Source of the DNA: Ectocarpus siliculosus
Taxonomy: Eukaryota > Sar > Phaeophyceae > Ectocarpales > Ectocarpaceae
DNA: 64,000 nucleotides
Assembly: GCA_000310025.1 (NCBI GenBank)
Contig: FN649728.1
Location: 4,139,077-4,203,076, forward strand
Reading direction: 5' to 3'
Shown here: piece after piece, positions 37,519 to 50,200 of the stretch
How positions within the stretch are numbered: position 1 is the stretch's first letter
How the letters are laid out: the number at the start of each line of letters is the position of its first letter
Program-made: the position numbers and the translations under genes
Notes under the pieces: model-generated
The model's input: the letters and a program-made list of their open reading frames with translations, nothing else
What the model was told of the DNA's origin: nothing
Databases searched by the model: none

Positions 37519-37618
37519 NNNNNNNNNNNNNNNNNNNNNNNNNNNNNNNNNNNNNNNNNNNNNNNNNNNNNNNNNNNNNNNNNNNNNNNNNNNNNNNNNN
37601 NNNNNNNNNNNNNNNNNN
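37519..37618. other. Assembly gap, exactly 100 N
   Basis: The round length suggests a placeholder of unknown true size. It falls where the 3' end of ASH2L and the 3' end of the actin-related gene should meet. Confidence 0.98.
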
Positions 37619-38113
37619 AATGCCTACTGCTGTTCACTTTTTGAATTCCCTTTTCAGTTGTTGAAATTGGAGGGAGGCAGCTCCGTGGCACCTGCTGGGT
37701 GCAAGCGACCTCCCCATGCCGATCACTACGTAAGCAAATCGCAAGAATTTGTTGTTTGCCTCAATTGAAAATGAAGACTGAAAGCACTGCCATCGCTGTA
37801 CATGAAGCTACAGCTGACTGGGGCACGCCACAACAGTAAGACGGAAATTGACGGAACCAGTGAAACGCGGCAGAATATGGCAAAACGTGGTGGAAGAACA
37901 GGTTTGAAATTTGTCTGCTCATCCATGTTTTCGTCACACCAGAGCAGGCACAGTAGAACACAACGAAACAGACACCGTCCACACCCTCAATCAAACACAA
38001 CCGGATCACTCTGGACGAAAAACGGCTACTGCAACTACCACCACCAGATGAGCCACCGAGAAACCCGCCCCACGTCGGGACGCGAGGCAAGCGCTACAAC
38101 ATGTCCTCCTCAC

Positions 38114-39590
38114 TTTCGCTCGTTGTTGCCGGCGGCGAGGACTTTGACTCTCCACCCTGGGACGGGGCGTCGAGGCTCTGCTCTATCTCGGCCTTCACCC
38201 TCTCTGCCAGGCCCTTGAAGCAGGACCCCCCCTCGGCCAACACCACGCTGTTGCGCCTGATGCTCCCGCTCGCACGCCAGAACAGATTCCACAACCGTCG
38301 CTGGTTCTGTTTCATTCGTGGGGCGCGTGTTTTGGAGGTTTCATTTGGGGAGTAACCGAGAACATGATGAGGGGTCGGGGCACGGCGTGCTATGGTTGCG
38401 TGCTCCTCCCACCCCGATATCGTCGCACGATAAACAAGGAACTCCGGTACAGCCTGAGGCTGCACGACGCCAGCTCTACGCCTGTCGGATGGTTGGTGCA
38501 CGCACGACGTGCACGCGCTAGGGGGCGTGACGGGCGGACGGGGGGATACGCAAGTTGTTGCTTCCCTTACTTAGTGAAGTCACCCTCTCGACCGCGCATT
38601 CCTTTGGAATCGACACGGATGCATCGTTTCTAGCACCGCCGACAGTCGTCGGGGGGCACTTCTTACGTGGGAAAATCTCGCTTTGTTTTGCACATCCTCC
38701 CTTTGTATTATCATGCTGGTGGCCACCATTTTGTTGCTCCTTCTTCTTATCACGTTTGTTTTCACTACCCTTGCGAAACTTGTCACGCTCCATTACGGTG
38801 CCCCATCCACATTGTTTACTCTCTGACAAAACAAGTATCTGATTATTTCCGGTAAAGTTGGCATACATTCTCCAACTTTGTGAGCTCTGCTCTCTCCTGT
38901 AACCCTGTCGCAGGGGCAACCCTTTGCATCCTTCGTGCCGAGACAACGATCTGGCTCAAACTGGGACGGCATTCTGGTCAATTGTAGAGGGACAATGCTT
39001 TGCTCAACAGCAGAGCACACGCCTGATGGTCTCATGCCAGCACCTGAAAGGAGCGAAACTCACGATAATGGGGCAACCGCAGCGGCGTGCACGCCGCCAG
39101 ACATATAGACTACGTACCACATCTATCTCGCGTTCAGAAGTCATTGCTGAAGGACGGCGTATGTACTTTAGGCGAACGATATTAAATAGCAGGGACCGAG
39201 AACAAACGATTGCCTCACTCAAGCCACACACGTACCACATCTACACCCGGCGGAGGGGAGATCTATACACACAGTGCTGACTGCGTAGCACTCTGTAGAT
39301 GTTCGCTATGTACTCAAAACGCAGGGAACGGGAGCCCAAACGACATAATGTACAAGTTCTGTTTCACTTTTTGCCTGAAGCGGGCGCATTCCGAAGCCCG
39401 GTCGGCTGAGGGACTCCGCCAGTAACCTCATCCCGGCGGACGGGTCCCGACCGCTCCCGCTTCCGGCTGACAGAATCTCTGTCAGCGGCGACGTGTTCAC
39501 CAGCAGCCCCGGCACCCTGAACCTGTCCATGCCTATCGCTACATGGCGGCGTTTGAGATGTTGGTGCCGCACAGACAGCCAAGGGGTGAC
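38114..39590 (-). CDS. Actin-related protein fragment with apparent compensating frameshifts
   Basis: Two exons, 39590-39368 and 38306-38114, join in phase through an AAA lysine codon. The first gives VAIGMDRFRVPG, like the actin-fold 'GxERFxxPE' segment. The second opens with VVESVLACER (like actin 'SIMKCD'), but the next conserved block NSVVLAEGGSCFKGLAERV is in the +1 frame and RVKVLAAGNNERK is back in the original frame before a GTGAGG donor. So one base seems gained near 38,260 and one lost near 38,150. The strictly spliced frame stays open but replaces the conserved Gly-Gly phosphate-binding segment with unrelated residues. The 5' exons and the last exon (expected Trp-Ile-Gly-Gly) were not found; the latter may be in the gap at 37.5 kb. 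It could be a nuclear Arp of a chromatin remodeller or a decaying copy; the subfamily cannot be assigned. Confidence 0.5.
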
Positions 39591-40297
39591 CTGGAGAAGA
39601 AGTGGGGGTTAGGGATATTTTGGTTGGTGTGATGGACTTGGCGCGCGAGTCTCCGCCTCACCCCTGTCTTTCACTCGAGCTACTCCTTCTGTGCGCACAG
39701 ACGCTCTCGACAACAGCCCGCGAGCGTGATAACCCAGTGCACGCACCGACACCTCAAACGTCTTTCTATGGGACTGTCGTGTTCATTGCCCAGTTTCCCC
39801 TCGGTGGCGCCATGAGGCCTTCAACCGAAACGCGTCGGGGCAACCTCGGGCGAATGTACTTCTTCATATAGTTTTGTTCTCTGCAAAGTATTACGAAATC
39901 GAGCCCGCAACTCCTCCTGCTCTTTCACTACGGACCATACTGCAGGTTGAAATTTCCACGCAGCTTGTCTGATGACGGGTATGTATGCGGTTGGCCCATG
40001 GAAATAATCATCTCGTATCCAATCTTATCGACTTTTTTTTCCTGGGAATTACTGCCATTGGCAAGAACATGCTGGCCAGCTACTACGTAGTAGTAGGCGA
40101 GTGTTTGATTCCTGCCTGTACAAAGCTTTTTTGAACCTATGCATCTGCAGTAAGTCGTAGCCTGTGGCAGGAAACTTTACGCTTAGACGCAGCAAAAAGA
40201 TTATATATTTAAGGGAAAAGATTATATATTTAGAGATATATGTAGAGGTAAAGTATATACATTGAGATCAAGGCGTGTCGGGGTGTCATAAAAAGTA

Positions 40298-40895
40298 CTC
40301 CCTCTGATCGGAAATAAATTTAAGATCGGTTGGGATATTCGGAATATAAGAACGGTTTGCAGTTTAGAGGGCTATGTAGGATGTTCCTTTTCTTTAATTC
40401 TTTTTTTGCATTATGGTCGGGTAGGATAGGCGATGCTTCAGGAAAAAAAAAAGGTGGATGGCCATGTTTCATCCCCTCCCTGCCGAAAATTTGCTCCGGC
40501 AGTAAAATCTCAATCGAACATTGTTGTTAGTAAGGAACCGAGTGTGTCGTTTTTTTTCCCGTACGGCCCCCAAAAAAGTTGTTTTCCCGATATATATTTT
40601 TCTTTGCAATCTCGAGTACTTCAGCTATCCGTAGAGCGCCATTTTCACTTGTTCGTACTTTGTCTTTGGTGTTGACCGGAAGAAAAGCGTTAGGGTGGCA
40701 AAAATGGGACACTTCGAGAGGCAAAAACGAATGGAGGAAACACGTTTTTGGAAAAAACAAAATAATAGATTTTTCGGGAAAAAAAAGGTGTTCTAAGCGG
40801 GAATCGAACTCCTGACTAAGACTTCTGGTCTCCACGTCCTAGGGAGAAACTTCGCCCAACGTCCTAATCGATCCTATATTTCCGATCAGAGGGAG
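40298..40895. mobile_element. Stowaway-like (Tc1/mariner-type) element, 598 bp
   Basis: The ends are a perfect 19-bp terminal inverted repeat, left CTCCCTCTGATCGGAAATA and its exact complement on the right, with looser matching further in. The element is flanked on both sides by TA, the Tc1/mariner target duplication. The CTCCCTC start is the terminus typical of plant Stowaway MITEs. No transposase frame is seen, so it is non-autonomous. The interior is AT-rich and ends with a tRNA-like stretch at about 40,790-40,860 on the minus strand. Confidence 0.8.
40790..40860 (-). repeat. tRNA-like remnant inside the MITE
   Basis: Read on the minus strand it has a B-box-like GAGTTCGATTCC and an A-box-like TGGGCGAAGTTT at tRNA-like distance, with a partly paired anticodon-type arm. 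The T stem pairs poorly, so it is not called as a functional tRNA. Confidence 0.3.
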
Positions 40896-43248
40896 TAGGC
40901 TTTTTTTTCTTGTTGGTTCGGTGCATAGTCCTCTAAGTCTGTGTACCGCTTCGTCCAAGTGGTGAAGAAGGGTGTCGTCGGTGGTTGAACGACGGATGAT
41001 CTTACTGTACACCATGCAGTATTAATCCCTGAAGATTGTCGGGGGGGTTGCACTGGGTTGCGACTGGCCGCAAGAAGGAGTGGGTTAAGACTGCTGGCTA
41101 AAATTGTTTTCTGAAGGGTCGAGTCGAGCGCCCTTGGAACAGCCATTGGGCGCATTTACAGAGTAGACTATTTGTCATGTACTTTCTTTGTACTTCGACG
41201 TCCCTTTTTTCAAACAATTCCACCGCCGAGTATATATATCATTAATCTTGGGACTCCCTTCTCTCAGCGTGGCGGCGTAGACTATATGCCGCCCATGAAT
41301 CGCGGAGAGAAGTAGTAGTGCAGCGACCACATACACCGCCGTAAAACGAGAGCGGGCTGATATATGTCATGTTTCTTCTTAGGGAAGGGAGCGCACACCT
41401 CGCCACCTATTTACTCACTGCGTACAGCTACTTGGTACTGATGCCTGTCAGTACAGTGTAGTAGATCTTGTGCAGATTGCGTGTAGTAGATCTTGTTTGT
41501 GCAGATTGCGGATGTGCGGATCAATGCGGACTTTGTGCGGATGTGCAAGGGGGCCTGTGGATCGTACTGAATCAGCCGATTATTTATATGCACCCCCCAC
41601 CGCTCTGCTCCGTCCTCTGTGTCTCCCTGTGCTCCTCTGTGTCCTGCTCCGCGCTGCTCTGCATGTCTGGCACTTCGTGCCTTGACTAGTGCGTGCACGA
41701 GAGGAAGAGAGAGGGCGTAAGGGCGCGCCTGGCTGTCGCCAACACCCACGGGAAGTTTTTCGACACTCGCCAGGCTTCTTGAGTACTCCAAGTTTGACAG
41801 GTGCGACACGGCCTTTGGAACATCTTACACCCGTGCAGAATGCAACAAGTGCGCCGTAGAGACACGGCCTTGTAGCACATGGGCATCGATGTACTGCTGT
41901 GGTGCGGCCAAAAGTGCCATGAGTTTTCTCCTCGTGGACCCGAATCTGTTTGGAGGCGTGCGGAGAAGCAACGTGTGTACAGCAGTGCACACATATGTTT
42001 TCTGGTTTGAGGGAACAAGGGTACGTCCGGCAGAGCTGCCTCTTGCATGGGCCATAGGCAGCGGCGTGGCTTACTTCGGAACCTCTGTTGCCTGTGCACA
42101 ACTGGTACCAGTTTCAGCACGGCCTTGCTCCCCCATGCTCGGATGCTTGCCCCTTTCCTGGGAACGTTCTCCCTCCAGCACAAGAGAGAGAGAGAGACAG
42201 AGAGAGAGGGTCCTGCGGAGGAATTCGCCGCTGCTGCCAATGCAGGAGGGCCGGAGCAAGCACGCCTGCTGCTTCGCCGTCGAGGTGTTCGACGATGCAC
42301 AGGTGCCGTGGTCATGGTTGCTCCTGGTTTGGTGGGGGGATTGGGCATGCATGGGATATTGCAAAGAGAAAAGGCAGACGCGCACACGCATACACTGTTG
42401 GCGCGGTAGATCCTGCAGTACATGTGCACAACACGATGTGCGTAGTACAGCAGTATCAACACACAGCAGTGACTGGTTGGACCCGCACCTCCGCACATCT
42501 TGTGTCCTTCCGTCTCCCCCGGCTCATAGCAGGAGTGGACACGCCGTCGTCGTTCCCTCGACGAATGAATGTGATTCTGTTCGCGTGGTCTAGGGTGCGT
42601 TGAACCTATCCCTACCAGAACCCACCCCTTGTACTCCTGCCCCCGTAGACCACTTGGGAAGAGTGTTTAAAAAATGCGGCGTAACCCCACCGCGGCTGGC
42701 ATCGATAATAGATCCGGAACACCCGATGGCTCGCTCATGGCTCTCCTCTTGGGTTTGCATAGTATCGCTTGCGTGGTTTCGTCTCATCTGTTCTGTTCAG
42801 GCGTCAGCCTGCAGCTTTCGGTATTGATACATACATGTGTGACGAAGCAACCGGGGTAAAAACGTATTAGGTCCGTCCGTTGCCTTCCTCTCCGCTTGAC
42901 GCCCCGTTGAGTGTTGTTTGTTGTCATCACCTGCAAATTAGCGCTCACATCGCTTTCTGCCGGGTATTGTAGCAGCTCCAATCCGTGGTCACCCAGAGAT
43001 TGGCTCGAAACAATGGCCCCCCAGGGTAGTTCGTATATGTACCACATGCAGCGCACAGCCCTTGTCGCTCGTAACTTGGAGCAGTGGCCAGAAAAATTGT
43101 TCCCTTGCCATCTACTTCTATACTAGAAGCGGGGTTGCTGTTTGCATGGTATCTTGTCTGAAAGACGGCAATGCCAACAACAGCAGCAGCAACAACAACA
43201 ACAAAAACATTATCTTTTCTCGTTTCGTTTGGACCTGGCCGCCAGCAG

Positions 43249-44121
43249 TTCGATCCGTCGGCGTTCGTGGCGAGCACTCGTTCCTTGGTGCCCCTGGAGA
43301 GGCTGAGGGATGACCTTCAGGAGCACTTGGCGGACCGCAAGCAGGTGTGTGCGCCGCTGAACGCTCGAAAGAAACGTACACGCACTTGCGAGGTTCGAGA
43401 TGACGTAGTCACCCAGAATATTTCAAAAACAATACCCATCTGAGAAATGGCGGAGTAACATTACATGGTACATGCTCTATAATAGTTCCAACTACGTTTT
43501 GATGGGCTTCTAGAAACCGCTCCTTGTGTTAAAGGACGGTGAGGGGGGGGGGAGGCGGTTGTGGACTGTTGGGTACTGGAGTAGTTGACACCGCACCAGC
43601 GTACTTCAGAATGTGTTATTGAGCTACCCTGGGGGGGTATCCAGCAGCTCCAAAATGGGTTTTCAGACGAGACTCATATCTGAGCACCCGCTCCTTTGGG
43701 CATGTTGTTAGAAGTGTCGATTTTTCTCTAGCCTCAGGGTCTTCACTCGATGGCACTGTCATGGTGATGGATTCTGTGTGTGGTTCCCACGCGGGTGGGG
43801 TAAGCACGTGGGCGAAAGGGATGCGGGCAGTGAAGACGAGGCGTGTAGGGGGCGTTGGGCTGACGCGGTGCGTGCGTGCATGCGTGCGTTTCTTTCGTTT
43901 GCATCGATCTTGCTCATCGGCTGACTGACCGGTGGTAACCCGGCACGAACAGGAGTTGTATGACCTCATCAACCGCGACTACGCGGACTTCATCCTGGTG
44001 TCGACCAAGCTCAGCGGCGTCGGGAGCAAGGTTTCACACCTCAGAGAGCCCATGGCCAGGTGAGCGCGTGTTTTTATCTCTTGATTCTGTCTGTCTCTGT
44101 CTGTCTCTCTGTCTGTCTCTT

Positions 44122-44210
<89 letters not shown>

Positions 44211-47200
44211 GTCTCTGTCTCTCTCCCTCTCTCTCTTTTGTCTATCTTTGTCTCTCTCTTTGTCTCTCTCTGTCTCTCTCTGCTATGGCCGTTCGTTTCC
44301 GAAAACGTGCCCCCTTCGCCTTCTTGCGTACTTGGCTCCCCACGCGAATGCTGCTAGTTTTCTTTTTGCGACCGACTGCACCGCCTCACACCCACCGTGC
44401 ATGCCGCTTTTCGTTTTGCGGGCCTCGTTACCCATATTCTGGCGTAAACGCAAAGGCTATTGGCGCGAGCATCCGGGTTGCGGGTGTCGGCGGAGGAAGA
44501 GGCGTCCAGGCTGGAGGCCAAGCTAGAGGAGCGCAGAGTAGTGCGAGAGAGGAAGAACTCGGTTCAGCGGTTTCTGAGGTGATGATGGTGTGCCTCATCG
44601 CGGCACAACAGCGCTCGACATGCTGTCGTTGTTGTCTGCGTCCCTCTGCCGTCAGAAACGTGTTCGCGTTCTGCTGCCGTCTTCTTGAGCGTCAACCCGG
44701 GTCACAACTCTGGTGGCGTCTGTCGCGTTGTTGTTGCTGCTGTTGCTGTTGCTGTCGTCCTTGTGAGGGTGTTGTTTGTGCAGCTGTTGGGCGTTCGTGG
44801 CCGATGCTGCGTCCGTCGGTTTTGACGTTGTTCGCGTCGATGTTGTGGTTTCTGTCGCTTCCGTCTTCATAGTCGTCCCCCCCCCCGTCGTTTTCACGTC
44901 TGCAGTTAACGTTACACCTCCGCAAACACATTGTTCACAATTCATCCGCATGTTCCGCCCCAAACATCAATCTTGGGGGGTTCAGATTCATGTCGACGTT
45001 GGACACCGCCGAAGGCGTCCTCGAAATAGGGGATAGGGGTGCTGACCGCCTGGAGGATGACCTGGATACCGCAGGCGGCGGGGGCGAGGGGGGCACCGGC
45101 GGAGGTTCTGGTGGCGTTGGGGAGGGGGCGAGAGGGCGGGCGTGCTGGGATGTCGATGAAGACGACGAGGTGCGTGGTTCATCGCGTGCATGATATTCCA
45201 AGAAGCGCGTGTGTTGTTTGCGGATTGCTCCACGTGCTTAAGCGCATCCATTTCATTACGTCGAGTCGTGTCGTGGGTGTATTTCGCTCGTTTGTGGTAT
45301 TGGCGTTCGTTGTGAACATGGGTTTGCTTCGTTGGGTGGAGATGCACACTTGCAGCCGATTCCTTTCCGCGCTGAACACCATCGCACCTGTCTCGCAGTC
45401 CGGCGTTGGCACTCAAACGCTTAGCGTGGCCACCACTGGTTGTCAACTTCTCTCTGTGCTACAATAAATAGGTGCCACTATTCCTCGGCGTCTTGTCTGG
45501 AATACAAGTAACTAACCCAAGAACATGTGCCGAACCCTCTCCACTCTCTTGCAATTCGAACGGTACATTTACATTATCTTTGTGCGCCGGCGCATGCACC
45601 AGGGCTTCGACGATCCCGACCTTCTGGCCGCTTTTTCTGGAGGTCTCGCTCTCGCCACCTCCGACAAGGCCGTGCTTTCTGCCGCAAGCGTGCCGGGGGC
45701 GGCTTCCGGTGGTGGCGTCGAGGGCGACAAGGCTAGAGAGGAGGAGGAAGAGTTGAGGGCGGCGGCCTCTTGCGCCCAGGAGGAGTGCGCTCTGCTCGAG
45801 CGCGCGGCGCATTACGCCCTGATGATGAACGCCGACCTGCAGGTGGGGCTGTTGGTGATTGTGGTCGTAATTTAGTGATTACGCATGTACATGAGAAGCA
45901 TGGCAACGTTGAGGCTCTCTTTGGCCGAAACAATTCACACCGTAACTACGCCCTTGTACATTGCCTGACGATTGCCCATCGACGATCGGTCCTGTGGGTG
46001 GGAACAAAGCTCCGTCCTGTCCAGAGGACGCGTGGTCAATGGTCTAACCGCTAAGGCATGCGAATCATGAGACCCCCCCCCCCCCCGCGCGCGCGCGCGC
46101 CATCGGTAGGCTGCCGCCGAGGACGAAGCTAACGGTGCGGGCGACGCCGACGCCACGTCGCTCTTGCGAGGCATGTCCTCCAGGGCCTCTCGCGTGGAAG
46201 CCGAGATCACCCGCCGCCTGCGGTCGGAGTTCGCCTCCCTGCTCAAGCCTCGGCACCCGTGGCCGTCCACTCCTGCTGCGGGCGACGGGGCTTCCGCGGG
46301 GAACAAAGCCGGCGGTGGTCCGGCGAGGGGAGGGCTGGGCAGCGGCGGCGGCGACGGCGGCGCGAGAGAGAGCAGGAGGCAGGCGCTGCTGAGCTGCCTG
46401 AGGCCGTTCTCTGCTCTCGGCAGCGGCATCGAGGCGGAGAAGCAGTTTGCGAGGTGCGAGAGGGGAGTGGGTCGGTTTTTGTTGGGGCGGCGTGGGGGTC
46501 GGCCTCCTCGCAAGACTCTTGTGAAGGGGTTGGTCGCTTACTGGCAGTGGGCCTGATCTTGGCGTGCTATCCCAAGTGTGGCACTTTCCGGGTGGCATTT
46601 GGTTTTCCTGGAGCGGGGTGTGTACGGTAGTCGGCGAGAACTTCCTGTCTGTGCAGGCGTCCTGTGTCATGGCGAGGGAATCGCGAGACTCTTGTGTGAG
46701 ACTGGGAGGCTGTTTGCTTGCTGTGCTTCTGTGTTGCCCGTCGGGGGTGTGCCTGCCCCCTCCAGGGGTGGGAGGCTGTTTGTTTACGTTTTTTTTCTAC
46801 GGTTGTATCACAATATACAACACCAACGCCCAGGGCAACACATTGGGATGCGGATACAAAAACTCCCCGAATACTATGCATACGTGCAAGAACTATCCAG
46901 GTGCTGCATGCAAATGGATTTTTTGATACATTTTTCTTCGGTGTGAACGTCTTCGATTTTTTTTCGTTGCACTGAACAGCAAGTCGCCCTTTGCCCCGTC
47001 TCCTCGTTCCTCTCCGTCTCCCTTCCCCCTTCCGTCAAAACCCAAACGGAGGTGTGAGTGCGATGTCACAACTGCCCTCTCGAGGCGAAGCCCGCGTAGC
47101 TCGATGTCATAATTCCTTTCATTAGCGTCACTCCTCGGGAGTTCGTTTGTCACTGAACGTGTCCTGGTGCCCCCCATCATGGTGGGTCCAACATTTTCTT

Positions 47201-50200
47201 GTATCCCGACGTGATGTTTGTTCAGGGCCGTAATGCAGCCGTTTCTCGAGGCGAGGTTTACCCCGGGCATTGTGGACGGGAGCGAGAGAGGCTCGAGCAA
47301 GGGGCTGGGGCCCCTGCTGAACGAGCTTCTGGCATACGTGAAAGAGGTGTGGATTGGGTGGATGTGTTTTTTTCGCTATACTGGCATCGACGACACTACT
47401 CGGCTGGCCGGCGGTTGTTGACGTCTGTGGTAGCGAGACAACGGAAGGCAGAGAGAGGGGGGGGGGGGGGGCATGCAAGTGTCGGTGCGTGGTTTTTGGT
47501 GTTGTTGGCGTGGACCGCGTTCACAATACGCTCGTTCTTTCGTGCGTGTGTGTGTGTTTTTTTAGCATCGACTGCGCTAACTGGCCAATAAATGAAAATG
47601 CGTCAGTCTCAGCGCGGTTGAAAACTCAAAAGGCTTCAAAATTCTACCGTGATTTTGGATCCCGCGAGGAGGCGTCATGTGCGTGTGTGCGGTTTTTATT
47701 GTGTTGGACATCGACTGCGGTTGCCGACAATTACCCGAAAAGGGAAAACAAATACGCCAGCCCAATCTCTACAGCAGTAAACGGCAACAACGCTTCCGGG
47801 GGGCGTTCAGGTGGCCGGAGATGCGGTGGAGGCTGCGGAGGACATGTTCGCCTCTCCCGCCGGTCTCGACCTCGAAGGCTCTCCTCTTGGGGAGAAGGAT
47901 GAGAAAGAGGAGGACGGGGCAAAGACGGGGACCGTGAAGGAGGTGGATGCCATGGCTCCGCTCCCCGTGGACTTAGTGTGCAACGGGGTTTGGCGGCCGG
48001 TCCAACAGGTTCGGGCCCTCGTTCGTGGTTTGTTTTCCTCTTTTTTGTAGTAGTACTGCTGCTGTTGCAGTTGTTGCAGGCGCTGCCGTGCTTCGCAGAT
48101 ACATGCAAGCCCCTTCTCTCGTGACGATGGCGTCTTGACGGATCAGTCGTGCTTTGCTTCCGCTCAGCCCTCCGTTTGCGAAGACCAGTTGATTTTGCTG
48201 CTTCCGCATATCGTCTCCGAAATGAACCCGTTCAAATACTCACTTGGGGGTGTTTTTTTTTTTTAGCCTTTTCAACCTCTACTTTTTTTAGCAGGAGCAA
48301 GCGTCAACATGAACAGGAGTCAACGTTAGCGTTAACCTTATCCCCAACCCTACTTTCAGAAAGCCTGTCGGCGTACACCAGCCTCATCCAACAGTACCCA
48401 CGATTTTTGTTCACGCAAGGAATAAGTGCGTAGGCTTGCTTGGTATTTTGCGTGTGTGGTTCGCACAAATGGGGGTTAGAAGGTAAGGCAGCTGTCGTGA
48501 ACCCTACCCACGGCGTATTGTTCACCCCGTGTCTCTCCGCACCTCCCCCAAGACGACAGTTCCGAACCTGCGCTCCGATGTGCGAACTCCTGTTTCTCTC
48601 TTTGCCCTCCCATGCAGCATGACGCAAAGTGAGTACATCCTCCCACTTGAGATGCACGAGACATGAACATCCAATTAGGGTGGTTGTTTCTTCTTTTTGA
48701 TCCACATCACCTCCCCTTTTTTTGCGGGGTGTCTCCAACAACCGGTTCGTCTGTTGATTGTGGTCTTCGCTCCGCCGAAACACGTTTGCAACCACCTGCA
48801 GGTCCTCATGACGCGGCTGTCTTCCATCTTCGCCACCGGCATGGTGGCGGCCCAACACTCGAACTTCGTGTTGTGCATGGAGTTCCTGGAGGGGCTGGCC
48901 GCCATCGCGGGCGGCGAGAAGCGTCCCCGTATCCGGCACAGGCTTCTAGGACAGCCGTCGGTGGCGGAGTTCAAGGCACGCTGGAACCTCCCAATCTACT
49001 TCCAGCTAAGGCAAGGCTTGTTCATGTGCAATGATTGACCCCCCCCCTCTCCGAGATAGAGAGGACAGGGAAAATGTTTTGAGCCACCTTGGGCAAAGGT
49101 GAAAGGGACGATTGGCCATCGATGATCGGTCCTGTGGAAACAATGCTCGAAGACACGTGGCCAAATGGTCTATCAGGTAAGGCATGCCAAACAGGAGTAC
49201 GCCCGCGTCACGAGAAGGGTCCTGGGTGCTGGCTTCTTCAGCCCCCGGGGCGCGTCCATCGACTGTTTGTCACCACTTTCTGGAAATGCTGTGTACCGGG
49301 TCCGAGGAGGAGTCAAATCGTGCCCGTAGGACGATGCCGGTGAATCGACTCCCTCCCGGGCTCTGTGCGGACCTCCTTGTGGAATTGCTGCGGGGGGAGA
49401 AGGCAATGAATGCTGAATCGCCTTTGTTGAAGTTCCACCCCGTGACGAGGCCGGTGTGTGACAACGTGCTTCGTGTGTTCTGGTCTGTTGATTGGGTGGA
49501 TACACTCGAAGAGAGAGAGGGAAACCCAGGTAATGTCCGCCAAGCGGGGGACAGAGGAGAGAAAGAGGGGGGGGTAGCAGTCCTCAGCCGAATTAACCCA
49601 CGGCGGAATTAACCCACGGCGGACAGCATTGCAGGATAACGACTACCCCCTGCCTGTTGTTTTGTGTTTGCTATACACGCGCTTTCGCATTCCGAAGGTC
49701 TCGAGAAATTTCTTCACGGCTGGAGGCGAGCCTGAAGGCGGCGGCTCGCTCAAGGAGTGGCAGCAGCCACAGCACCGGCAGCGCTGGTGTCGGCGGCGAG
49801 GGGGCGGCTGCTGCAGAAGCTGGGGTGCAAGAGGAGCACGAGGAGGCTTTGCTGGCTTTCGATGGACCGGCGTTCGAGCTCGGCGTGTTCCGCGAGGCGT
49901 GGCGCTGCCTGAGCCTGTGCTGGAGTAATGAGGTCGGTGTTCGGCCACCTGAATAATGCCACGGTACTGTGTCGACGGCGTTTTCCTGAGTTTTGATATC
50001 ACCCACCGCTGAGGTGAAGATCTCGTATGTTCTCGACTACGGCCTGGTCAACCCCGGTAACCACCCCCAGCAAGCTCCCTTTCGCGCCGTTTTTAGCGAT
50101 GCGGTCGTTTTCTACGGTGGGATACATTGAGGACACATGTTCCACGCGCGTACGCATATCAAGGATCCTTGCCTTGAAGAAAAGTGGGACCTTTGAAGAC

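Larger units (their letters stand above)
39591..42834. other. Region between the actin-related gene and COG2
   Basis: Apart from the inverted-repeat element at 40.3-40.9 kb this shows AT-rich stretches near 40.2 kb, a short GA-rich simple repeat at about 42,185-42,210 and several overlapping open frames at 41.6-42.6 kb without convincing splice sites. 5' exons of the actin-related gene (minus) and the COG2 promoter should lie here but were not resolved. Confidence 0.45.

Noticed and set aside
41686-42593. Overlapping open frames of 234 (plus) and 270 (minus) codons
   Set aside because: Low-complexity composition (Cys, Thr, Ser, Arg), frames on both strands overlap, no splice-phase link to COG2 or to the actin-related gene, and no family resemblance strong enough to support. 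A minus segment near 41,880-41,990 vaguely resembles an Arp exon but has no usable flanking sites.
43960-44526. Long Ser/Val/Cys/Leu-repeat open frames
   Set aside because: They are produced by the TCTG microsatellite; the real exon here is 43953-44059 only.
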